NCBI GenBank assembly: GCA_023440945.1
Contig: JAEZRL010000305.1
Span: 1 to 6,334, forward strand
Direction: 5' to 3'
Length of the DNA stretch: 6,334 nt
Source: Bacteroidota bacterium
GTDB lineage: Bacteria; Bacteroidota; Bacteroidia; Chitinophagales; Chitinophagaceae
Position numbers and translations under genes: made by a program. This document shows, piece after piece, positions 1 through 6,334 of the stretch. Position 1 is the first letter of the stretch. Every line of letters starts with the position of its first letter. The notes beneath the pieces were generated by a model. It did not search any database. It was not told where the DNA came from and saw only the letters and a program-made list of their open reading frames with translations.

Positions 1-1845
1 GAAATTTTATCACCCGACGGGAAAAAAGCTGCATTTATAAAAGATGATAATTTATGGGTAAGAGATGTTTCAACAGATAAACTTACACAGCTAACAACAG
101 ATGGGGTGAAAGATTATGGTTCTGCTACAGACAATGCAGGATGGAGACAAAGTGATAAACCAGTTCTTCTATGGTCGCCTGATTCAAGAAAGATCGCAAC
201 CTTTAAACAGGATCAGCGCAAAGTTGGTGATATGTATCTCGTAACAACAAATGTGGGTCATCCAACCCTTAAAGCATGGAAATATCCATTACCGGGTGAC
301 AGTAATATTATTATGATAGAACGTGTTATCATCAATGTTGATACGCCAAAAGTTATAAAACTGAATGTTGCTCCTGATCCACACCGTGCTACTTTAGGTG
401 ATGATATTTCAAGCAATGGAAAATTAAATGATGTTGATTGGTCGGCAGATGCTTCACAACTCGCCTTCGTTTCTACTTCAAGAGATCATAAACAGGAAAA
501 ATTAAGAATAGCAGATGCAAGTACAGGCGAAGTACGTGAAGTTTTTGAAGAAAGTATTCCTACTCAATTTGAATCCGGCCAGGATGATATCAGTTGGAAA
601 TATCTTCCCGCAACCAACGAGATCATCTGGTATTCGGAAAGAGATAACTGGGGCCATCTTTATTTATATGATGCAAAAACAGGCAAGCTCAAAAACCAGA
701 TCACAAAAGGAGAATGGGTTGTTACGAAGATGCTTAAGGCAGATGAGAAAAAGAGGATCATCTATTTCCTTGCTGCAGGTCGTGGACCTGGTAATCCATA
801 CTTTGTCCATTTTTACAGTATTGGTTTTGATGGAAAAAACCTGAAACTGTTAACCCCCGAAGAAGGTAATCATACGATTAGTTTATCTCCTTCAGGCAAT
901 TTTTTTATAGACAGTTATTCCCAGCCGGATGTTCCTCCTGTAACTGTTTTACGTAATTTGGATGGTAAGCTAATCTCTACTTTAGAAAAGGCAGATATAT
1001 CAGGATTAAAAGCTGCAGGTTGGAAAGCACCTATTCCTATAACAGTTAAAGCGCATGACGGAGAAACAGATCTTTATGGATTGATGTTTACACCTACAAA
1101 TCTTGATCCTTCAAAAAAATACCCTGTAATAGATCATATTTATCCGGGGCCGCAGGGTGGAAGCGTGGGAAGCTGGTCATTTATTCCTTCAAGAGGTGAT
1201 GACCCGGCACTAGCAGAATTAGGATTTATTGTAATTGAAATTGAAGGAACATGCAATCCGCACCGCTCAAAAAGCTTTCATGATATGTGTTATGGAAATA
1301 TGGCTGAAAATACATTACCTGATCAGATTACAGGCATAAGGCAACTGGCGCAGAAATACAGTTTCATAGATACATCAAGAGTTGGGATATGGGGACATTC
1401 AGGCGGTGGTTTTGCAACGGCGGCGGCAATGTTCCGTTATCCGGATTTTTTCAAAGTAGGCATTTCAGAATCAGGCAATCATGATAACCGGAATTATGAA
1501 GATGACTGGGGCGAAAGATATATCGGTTTATTAACAGAAAATGCTGATAGCAAATCAAATTATGAAGTGCAGGCAAATCAGCTATATGCTGCAAACCTTA
1601 AAGGGAAATTATTACTTGCACATGGAATGATGGATGATAATGTTCCGCCTTATAATACTATGTTTGTGATTGAAGCATTGGAAAAAGCAAACAAAGATTA
1701 TGATTTGATTGTATTTCCAAATAGTCGTCATGGTTACGGCGCTTATTCATACTACATGATGCGCCGGCGGTGGGATTATTTTGTAAGAAATTTATTAGGC
1801 AAAGAACCGCCTAAAGAATATAAACTGAATGCGAAGCAGGACTAG
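1..1845 (+). CDS. S9 family serine peptidase (DPP-IV-like), N-terminus outside the window
   Basis: Frame 1 is open from the first base to a TAG stop and gives 614 codons; the true start lies upstream, and the GTG at 106 is internal. The first ~340 codons are the beta-propeller of the DPP_IV N-terminal family, with repeated blade signatures (ILSPDGKKAAF at the edge, WSPDS near 172, WSADAS near 441, SPSGNFF near 886). The last ~270 codons are the alpha/beta-hydrolase domain. The catalytic triad is visible: Ser in GHSGGG (1399-1401), Asp in HGMMDDNV (1633-1635) and His in SRHGYG (1729-1731). The Tyr of IYPGPQ (1141-1143) matches the oxyanion-hole Tyr of DPP-IV. Family members are usually 700-850 aa and are typically secreted or periplasmic, so a signal peptide and the first blades are probably missing here. 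They cleave peptides, often dipeptides from the N-terminus. The propeller lacks an obvious Glu-Glu dipeptide anchor, so strict DPP-IV activity is not supported. The gene is convergent with the glycan cluster and ends four bases before a long hairpin. Confidence 0.95.
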   Translation, partial: EILSPDGKKAAFIKDDNLWVRDVSTDKLTQLTTDGVKDYGSATDNAGWRQSDKPVLLWSPDSRKIATFKQDQRKVGDMYLVTTNVGHPTLKAWKYPLPGDSNIIMIERVIINVDTPKVIKLNVAPDPHRATLGDDISSNGKLNDVDWSADASQLAFVSTSRDHKQEKLRIADASTGEVREVFEESIPTQFESGQDDISWKYLPATNEIIWYSERDNWGHLYLYDAKTGKLKNQITKGEWVVTKMLKADEKKRIIYFLAAGRGPGNPYFVHFYSIGFDGKNLKLLTPEEGNHTISLSPSGNFFIDSYSQPDVPPVTVLRNLDGKLISTLEKADISGLKAAGWKAPIPITVKAHDGETDLYGLMFTPTNLDPSKKYPVIDHIYPGPQGGSVGSWSFIPSRGDDPALAELGFIVIEIEGTCNPHRSKSFHDMCYGNMAENTLPDQITGIRQLAQKYSFIDTSRVGIWGHSGGGFATAAAMFRYPDFFKVGISESGNHDNRNYEDDWGERYIGLLTENADSKSNYEVQANQLYAANLKGKLLLAHGMMDDNVPPYNTMFVIEALEKANKDYDLIVFPNSRHGYGAYSYYMMRRRWDYFVRNLLGKEPPKEYKLNAKQD

Positions 1846-1849
1846 TAAA

Positions 1850-1902
1850 GTCCTACACAACAGTCAACCTTTAAGCATCGTTGGTTGACTGTTGTGTAGG
1901 AC
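1850..1902. terminator. Long perfect hairpin between convergent genes, probable bidirectional terminator or 3'-end stabiliser
   Basis: The arms 1850-1869 (GTCCTACACAACAGTCAACC) and 1883-1902 are perfect 20-base reverse complements around a 13-base loop (1870-1882). The stem is 50% G+C, richer than its surroundings. It starts four bases after the peptidase stop codon and includes the last 12 codons and the stop of the minus-strand GT4 gene. The position between two convergent genes suits a shared transcription end. U-tracts are weak: the minus transcript has only UUU after the stem, and the plus transcript continues AUCUAAAUAAAG. Classical rho-independent termination is therefore not certain. 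It could instead protect mRNA 3' ends, or be a copy of a dispersed palindromic repeat. Confidence 0.65.
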
Positions 1903-3015
1903 ATCTAAATAAAGCTTTTCAATTTGTCTTGTCATTTTTTCAGCAGAATAATTGGCTGTTACAGTTTGTTTTGCCTGCTCACCTAACTCTCTTCTCCATA
2001 CTTTGTCATCAATAAGTTTTGATAATGTCTCAGCCAGTGCATCTTCATTTCTTACAGGTATAGTCAAGCTATTTTGTTGGTTGCGTAAAATTTCTGCGGA
2101 GCCATCTACTGCTGTTGCTACCACCGCTTTGCTCATTGCCATTGCTTCCAATAATGCAATGGGCAAACCTTCCCAAAGTGATGGCAGACAAAAAATATCA
2201 ACCGCATTAAGTACGTCCGGAATATCATTTCTAAAACCTTCAAACACAACTGCATCTTTTATGTTCAACTCATTTGCTAATTGTATTGCTTGTGGTTTTA
2301 ATTCTCCATCGCCAACTATTAATAACAAAGCATTTTTATTTTTTTCGCGAACTTTTTTAAATGCTTTTAATAAAGTGAGCGGATCTTTTTGCGCAGTTAT
2401 TCTCCCGATAAAGCCAATCAGACATTTATCTTCACTTATACCAAGTTGAAGTCTTACATTTTCAAATCTCTTATCAGGATCAAATCGATTAAGATCAATT
2501 CCATTGTTTATTACAACTGAATCAAAATGTGAAATATTTTCTTTTCCCGTTTTTTGATTAGGTAACGATACCGTAATATTCTTATCTGTTTTATGGGTAA
2601 GCCAGTGTTCAAAGAAAATGCGCAAACGTTTTATAAACCATGATTGATCATTATGAAACGACCAACCATGAATGGTGTACACAAGAGGTAATTTCAATTG
2701 CTTTGCCGCCCAATAAACATTGCTGCCAGCCCTTGTTCCATGAACATGCACAAGATCGATACTCTCCTTCTGCAAAAGGCTTTTTACTTCTTTCCACTTT
2801 CTAAAATCAAATGCTTTTTTTGAAGGAATAACATAATTGCGAACACCTAAATAATTGAGTGTCTCAATCATTTGTCCATCCGTAAAAGATAAAATCACCG
2901 GTTCAAAAATTGTTTTATCAATATTTTCAACCAAACTTATAATATGGCTCTCCCCACCGCCAACTTGTCCCTGACGGATTGCTTGTAAAACCTTTATTTT
3001 TTTCGAGGATGCCAT
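1864..3015 (-). CDS. Family 4 glycosyltransferase (GT-B fold)
   Basis: This 383-aa protein has the usual length of a GT4 enzyme, which transfers a sugar from a nucleotide-activated donor to a growing glycan at the inner face of the cytoplasmic membrane. The N-terminal domain opens with a beta strand and the glycine-rich GQVGGGESHI loop (residues 16-25), followed by VHVHGTRAG (89-97) and TIHGWSFHND (114-123). The linker NNGID (170-174) leads to the donor-binding domain with GFIGRITAQKDP (201-212), LLIVGDGEL (231-239), and the E-x7-E signature in LPSLWEGLPIALLEAM (Glu282 and Glu290). No long membrane segment is seen. The ATG start lies just before the first strand; there is no Shine-Dalgarno sequence upstream, only A/T-rich DNA. 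It is the last gene of the minus-strand cluster, 89 bases after the asnB-like gene. The last 12 codons and the TGA lie inside the 1850-1902 hairpin. Sugar specificity cannot be read from the sequence. Confidence 0.93.
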   Translation of the reverse strand: MASSKKIKVLQAIRQGQVGGGESHIISLVENIDKTIFEPVILSFTDGQMIETLNYLGVRNYVIPSKKAFDFRKWKEVKSLLQKESIDLVHVHGTRAGSNVYWAAKQLKLPLVYTIHGWSFHNDQSWFIKRLRIFFEHWLTHKTDKNITVSLPNQKTGKENISHFDSVVINNGIDLNRFDPDKRFENVRLQLGISEDKCLIGFIGRITAQKDPLTLLKAFKKVREKNKNALLLIVGDGELKPQAIQLANELNIKDAVVFEGFRNDIPDVLNAVDIFCLPSLWEGLPIALLEAMAMSKAVVATAVDGSAEILRNQQNSLTIPVRNEDALAETLSKLIDDKVWRRELGEQAKQTVTANYSAEKMTRQIEKLYLDVLHNSQPTMLKG

Positions 3016-3076
3016 TCTTATTACTAAAAATCTTAAAAAAGCCTGGGAACTTTTGCAGTATTCTGAACACTGTTTA

Positions 3077-3104
3077 ACACTTTATACTTTTTACCTTATA
3101 CCTT
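3077..3104 (-). repeat. Four tandem degenerate heptamers (consensus AARGTAW) directly after the asnB-like stop codon
   Basis: Read on the minus strand, the bases immediately after the TGA fall into four consecutive 7-mers: AAGGTAT, AAGGTAA, AAAGTAT, AAAGTGT. A fifth, weaker copy (GAAGTGA, 3105-3111) overlaps the last base of the Met-Trp-Met region, the final Lys codon and the stop codon. The array fills the first third of the 89-base gap before the GT4 gene (3016-3104). The remaining ~60 bases are A/T-rich and show no convincing Bacteroidota promoter (TAnnTTTG type) and no hairpin. Low complexity could produce such a pattern by chance, so a function is not claimed. Confidence 0.55.
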
Positions 3105-4997
3105 TCACTTCATCCATCTTTCATACCACAACTGAAACACTAATAAATTCCATATTTTTTGATAAGTAACTTTTTTCCCTTGCAAATAATCGTTACACAT
3201 TTTCGTTACTGGCTCAGCATCAAACAAACCTGCTTCTCTTAGTTTATCCTGGTTTAAATAATACTGCATTTGTTCTTTCAGTTCATCTTTAAACCAAACC
3301 TGTAAAGGTGCAATAAAAGGCATTTTTGGACGATTCATTAAGCTTTCAGGAATGTATTTATGAACTATTTTTTTTAGCAAATATTTATTGATGTTATTCC
3401 TGATCTTCAAATGAGCAGGCAGCCGGGAGACAAATTCAATAATGCGATGATCAAGCATTGGTTCACGTCCTTCAAGACTAAAATACATCGTTGCACGATC
3501 AACTTTTACAAGATTGTTATCAACCAAAAAGGTTTTATAGTCAACAGCGAGTATTTTATTCAGACTGTCAATATTTGCATCGAAATTATCCTCATTAAAA
3601 TTTGTTTTGTAGTTTTTAAATAAAGGATGAATAATATTTACAGCTTCTTCTTCTGTAATATATTGGCTAATGTATTTCATTGCAGCAACAGGCGATTTTT
3701 CCGTCCATATCTTCTGCATTTTTTTATAACGCGTAGAAAAATTATACTTTGTATTTAAGTAAGGAATTTGTTCGGGATTGATAAAGCTCATCATACCACT
3801 TAAAGCAGTTTGTAAAAACGAAGGAACAGTTTCAGTGAAACGAATTGCCTGATTGTATTTATTATAGCCTCCAAAAATTTCATCACCGCCATCACCTGAT
3901 AAACACACTTTAACATGATGGCTTGCAAGTTTACTTACAAGTGCAGTTGGAACAACAGAATTATCAGCAAAAGGCTCATCATATATTTCAGGAAGATGGT
4001 GAAAAATAGCTGCTGCATCAGAAGCGGTAACATACCATTCATGATGATCTGTTCCCAAATATTCTGCGATTTTTTTTGCCTCAGGCGCTTCATTAAAAGC
4101 AGTTTCTTTATACCCAATGGTAAACGATTTCAATCTTTCTGTTCTCCTGCTTTGTAAAATGGCTGCAATGCTTGAACTATCATAACCTCCACTTAAAAAT
4201 AAACCAACAGGAACATCAGAAACCATCCTGTATTCGTAGGCGGAGATTAACAGTTTTTCCACTTCTTCAATCGCATCTTTTTCTGATATGGACAAACTCG
4301 GTTTGTTGTAATAATTAGCAACATCCCAATATTTTGTTTCAACTATTTTTTTATCCTTCAATGATAACTTTAGAAAATGACCGGGATTTATTTTGGCAAC
4401 ATTTTTAAAGATGCAATAAGGTGTTGGAATATAACTATACTGAAGAAACAAAGACAAGCTGTTAACATCAATTTCTTTTGTAAATGCAGGATGCTGATGA
4501 AAACTTTTTAACTCTGAAGCAAATAAGAAAAGGCTGTTATCGCAATAATAATAGATCGGCTTCACTCCTGCCCTGTCACGAAAGATTTTTAGTTCCTGTT
4601 CGTTGTTATTATAAATGACATAAACAAACATCCCAATAAATTTCTCAACTGCAGCATCTCCCCAGCAATGATAACTTTTTAGAATGACTTCTGTATCTGA
4701 GTTTGATTGAAAATTATATCCCTTCTTTAAAAGCTCTTCACGTACTTCTTTAAAATTGTATATCTCGCCATTAAAAATGATCGTAAGATTTTCAAAATTC
4801 ATGGGCTGATGACCTGCACTTGAAAGATCAAGAACAGACAAACGACGATGGCCAAAACCAATAACTGCGTTTGATGCAGCGATACATTCATAACCGGAGT
4901 CGTTTGGGCCGCGATGCGTTAGTGTATCTGTCATTTTAATAATAACAGATTCATCAGACCGTCTAGTAAAATCACAAAACCCGGCTATGCCGCACAT
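3105..4997 (-). CDS. asnB: Asparagine synthase (glutamine-hydrolysing), AsnB family, in a polysaccharide cluster
   Basis: The 630-aa protein has both AsnB domains. The N-terminal class II glutaminase starts with MCGIAGF, so Cys2 is the nucleophile after removal of Met. It carries HRRLS (50-54), NGEIYN (76-81), SDTE (100-103) and RDRAGVKPIYY (140-150). The C-terminal ATP-dependent synthase domain carries the PPi loop SGGYDSSS (269-276), DEPFADNS (340-347), SGDGGDEIFGGY (367-378) and SLEGREPMLD (507-516). Ammonia from glutamine is passed to an AMP-activated carboxylate. The usual substrate is aspartate, but members in polysaccharide loci (WbpS type) are linked to amidation of sugar carboxylates such as uronic acids. 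Its position between glycosyltransferases favours that role, by inference. The start is fixed by the need for Cys at position 2, and lies one base after the upstream GT2 stop (TGA-T-ATG), which suggests translational coupling. The motif before WF reads RPKMPF rather than the common RPKxGF. Both domains look intact and catalytically complete. The exact substrate is not resolved and the symbol is a family name only. Confidence 0.93.
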   Translation of the reverse strand: MCGIAGFCDFTRRSDESVIIKMTDTLTHRGPNDSGYECIAASNAVIGFGHRRLSVLDLSSAGHQPMNFENLTIIFNGEIYNFKEVREELLKKGYNFQSNSDTEVILKSYHCWGDAAVEKFIGMFVYVIYNNNEQELKIFRDRAGVKPIYYYCDNSLFLFASELKSFHQHPAFTKEIDVNSLSLFLQYSYIPTPYCIFKNVAKINPGHFLKLSLKDKKIVETKYWDVANYYNKPSLSISEKDAIEEVEKLLISAYEYRMVSDVPVGLFLSGGYDSSSIAAILQSRRTERLKSFTIGYKETAFNEAPEAKKIAEYLGTDHHEWYVTASDAAAIFHHLPEIYDEPFADNSVVPTALVSKLASHHVKVCLSGDGGDEIFGGYNKYNQAIRFTETVPSFLQTALSGMMSFINPEQIPYLNTKYNFSTRYKKMQKIWTEKSPVAAMKYISQYITEEEAVNIIHPLFKNYKTNFNEDNFDANIDSLNKILAVDYKTFLVDNNLVKVDRATMYFSLEGREPMLDHRIIEFVSRLPAHLKIRNNINKYLLKKIVHKYIPESLMNRPKMPFIAPLQVWFKDELKEQMQYYLNQDKLREAGLFDAEPVTKMCNDYLQGKKVTYQKIWNLLVFQLWYERWMK

Positions 4998-4998
4998 A

Positions 4999-5898
4999 TC
5001 AAATATTTTTCAGATTAAGATGTGCTGCATTCCATAAAAGGCCTTTCCAGAAAGCTATTAAGTGAGCTGATTCTTTTTTTATTAAAAAGCTGAGTGTGTT
5101 TTTCGGTATAGTGATAAAGGTGAGGTAAAACATAAAAACAATAAGCGGAAATCCTTTGACATTTCTTCTCATGAATAAAATTCTGTTTCGGCTGAGATAA
5201 AAAGTTTTCAAAGTACTTTTTTTTCCCACGGTCATAGATTCTTTATGATAAAGAAGCGATTTATACTGGTAATAAATTTTATATCCTTTTCTTTTGATCT
5301 GCTCGCACCAATCCAATTCTTCATAATACAAAAAATAACATTCAGGAATTAAGCCAACCTCTTTTATCACTTTTGAAGCTATCAACATTCCACCACCATG
5401 TGCATAATTTGTTTCAGAAACTTTATCGTATTGACCAAAATCTTTTTCATTACAACCTATCATACTGTTTCTGCCATTAAAAATATTCACTTTTTTATAG
5501 CCGGCAAATTCGATGGTACCGGGCGAATCGTAATAATGAAATTTCGGACAAACTATGCCTGCTTCGGGATAAGTTTCAAACACTTCAAGCAATCCTTCAA
5601 TAATATCATTAGTGAAAACCGTATCGTTGTTTACAAGAAAAAGATAATCGCCTTTTGCTGATCTTATACCGAGATTATTACCACCTGCAAAACCAAGATT
5701 TTTATCCGTTCTTATTACTTCAACTGAAGGATAAATTGCTTTTAATTTTACAGTAGGGTCTTCATTAGAAGCATTATCAACAATAATTACTTCGATGTTT
5801 TTGTAATTGATGCAGGCAATAGAAAGCAGCAGGTCGGAGGTAACTTCTGTATTGTTATAATTAACACTGATAATTGATATGAGCGGATTAGTTTCCAT
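4999..5898 (-). CDS. Family 2 glycosyltransferase (GT-A fold, rhamnosyltransferase-like)
   Basis: This 299-aa protein is a full-length GT2 enzyme of the COG1216 type. It begins with the nucleotide-binding strand ISIISVNYNN (7-16) and has IIVDNAS (38-44), NLGFAGGNN (67-75) and VNNDT (89-93), where the last holds the metal/nucleotide-binding acidic residue of the DxD position. Further on are AHGGGMLI (166-173), the acceptor-side EELDWC (193-198) with the likely catalytic acidic residues, and YHKESMTVG (217-225). Residues ~249-273 are strongly hydrophobic and could anchor the C-terminus to the inner membrane. Such enzymes add single sugars, often rhamnose, to lipid-linked glycan intermediates; the sugar here is unknown. 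The ATG is placed just before the first beta strand. It overlaps the upstream gene by 11 bases and is followed after one base by the asnB-like gene, so all three are probably one transcript. No Shine-Dalgarno sequence is seen. Confidence 0.93.
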   Translation of the reverse strand: METNPLISIISVNYNNTEVTSDLLLSIACINYKNIEVIIVDNASNEDPTVKLKAIYPSVEVIRTDKNLGFAGGNNLGIRSAKGDYLFLVNNDTVFTNDIIEGLLEVFETYPEAGIVCPKFHYYDSPGTIEFAGYKKVNIFNGRNSMIGCNEKDFGQYDKVSETNYAHGGGMLIASKVIKEVGLIPECYFLYYEELDWCEQIKRKGYKIYYQYKSLLYHKESMTVGKKSTLKTFYLSRNRILFMRRNVKGFPLIVFMFYLTFITIPKNTLSFLIKKESAHLIAFWKGLLWNAAHLNLKNI

Positions 5899-6334
5899 TG
5901 TCGTTGAACAAGGAAGTGCTTATTTCATTTTTAGTGTGAATAGTATGAATAAAAGTTTTGTTTGCTTTACGAATTTGAAAAAACAGACGAACCATCATAA
6001 ATGTTGCTTTAGGAACGCTTCGCATAGCTTTTAGTAATCGCCTGTTAAGAAATACCGGCGGGATCGCAAGCAAAACACTTATTACATAAATACAACTAAA
6101 AAAAAGAATGATGCCAAGCCATTGCGGGGCGACGAGATAAGCAAACACCGACAAAAGGGCAAGCAGCAGAAATATAAAAACTTTGGGCAGGAGAATATTA
6201 TTAAGGATAGCAAGATTGAAATAATTAAAGTTGCCCTTGAATAATTCTTTGATGCCAGTGAGAAAGAATTTATTGAGATAAATGAACTGGCTTGATACCC
6301 ATCTTTTACGCTGATGTCTGAATGCAAGTGGTGA
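5888..6334 (-). CDS. Membrane-bound processive-type family 2 glycosyltransferase, C-terminal 148 residues only
   Basis: The frame ending at TAA (5888-5890) stays open to the right edge of the window, so this is the tail of a longer gene; the TTG at 6154 is inside it and is not a start. The visible part begins with the fragment SPLAFRHQRKRW, where QRKRW (6299-6313) fits the QxxRW motif that binds the acceptor glycan in cellulose-, chitin- and hyaluronan-synthase-like GT2 enzymes (COG1215). Two hydrophobic stretches follow (fragment residues ~51-69 and ~72-96), then a basic cytosolic tail with KTFIHTIHTK. The catalytic domain with its DxD motifs is outside the window. Full-length relatives are about 370-480 aa and make or extend a polysaccharide at the cytoplasmic membrane, some coupled to export. 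The next gene starts 11 bases before this stop, so the two are co-transcribed by inference. The polymer cannot be named from this tail. Confidence 0.85.
   Translation of the reverse strand, partial: SPLAFRHQRKRWVSSQFIYLNKFFLTGIKELFKGNFNYFNLAILNNILLPKVFIFLLLALLSVFAYLVAPQWLGIILFFSCIYVISVLLAIPPVFLNRRLLKAMRSVPKATFMMVRLFFQIRKANKTFIHTIHTKNEISTSLFNDNGN

Noticed and set aside
515..844. 109-codon plus-strand open frame
   Set aside because: It is out of frame inside the peptidase propeller and has no domain signature.
1952..2449. 165-codon plus-strand open frame
   Set aside because: It lies antisense inside the well-supported GT4 gene. Its Ser/Ala/Asn-rich product has no recognisable domain.
3016..3076. 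Possible separate promoter for the GT4 gene
   Set aside because: The minus strand has A/T-rich tracts but no convincing TTTG and TAnnTTTG pair at proper spacing. Read-through from the upstream genes is equally plausible.
3411..4157. Several short open frames on both strands within the asnB-like gene
   Set aside because: The host gene is intact and carries all family motifs. The short products are low-complexity shadows.
5398..5661. 87-codon plus-strand open frame
   Set aside because: It is antisense to the GT2 gene, and its Ile/Phe-rich product reflects the AT-rich complement.
6082..6327. 81-codon minus-strand frame beginning MHSDIS
   Set aside because: It overlaps the processive GT2 tail in another frame. 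Only the latter has a family motif (QRKRW) and continues past the window edge.

Overview
The window looks like chromosomal DNA of a Bacteroidota member, possibly Chitinophagaceae or a related group. The evidence is AT-rich DNA, starts without a recognisable Shine-Dalgarno sequence, and protein families typical of that phylum. The phylum assignment is an inference from style and content; there is no rRNA or other marker gene here.

Layout. Bases 1-1845 (+ strand) hold the C-terminal 614 codons of an S9-family (DPP-IV-like) serine peptidase whose N-terminus lies outside the window. It meets a minus-strand gene cluster head-on at a 53-base hairpin with a perfect 20-bp stem (1850-1902). The rest, 1864-6334, is a minus-strand glycan-assembly cluster. 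In transcription order it contains the C-terminal part of a membrane-bound processive-type family 2 glycosyltransferase (QxxRW motif, then membrane segments; cut by the right edge), a soluble-type family 2 glycosyltransferase, a glutamine-dependent asparagine synthase-like amidotransferase, and a family 4 (GT-B fold) glycosyltransferase.

The first three cluster genes are tightly packed (11-base overlap, then a 1-base gap), so they are very probably one operon. The GT4 gene follows after 89 bases that begin with a small heptamer array, and it may be read through from upstream. Together the genes fit synthesis of an exopolysaccharide, capsule or O-antigen-like glycan. The glycosyltransferases would build the repeat or polymer, and the AsnB-like enzyme would either make asparagine or, as known for some polysaccharide loci, amidate a sugar carboxylate. 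The peptidase is convergent and probably unrelated in function.

No tRNA, rRNA, CRISPR array, insertion sequence or phage gene was seen, and no gene-free stretch exceeds 300 bases. No evidence of a new biological system was found. The most unusual items are the long perfect hairpin that encodes the end and stop codon of the GT4 gene, the heptamer array directly after the asnB-like stop codon, and the absence of the usual double-Glu motif in the peptidase.
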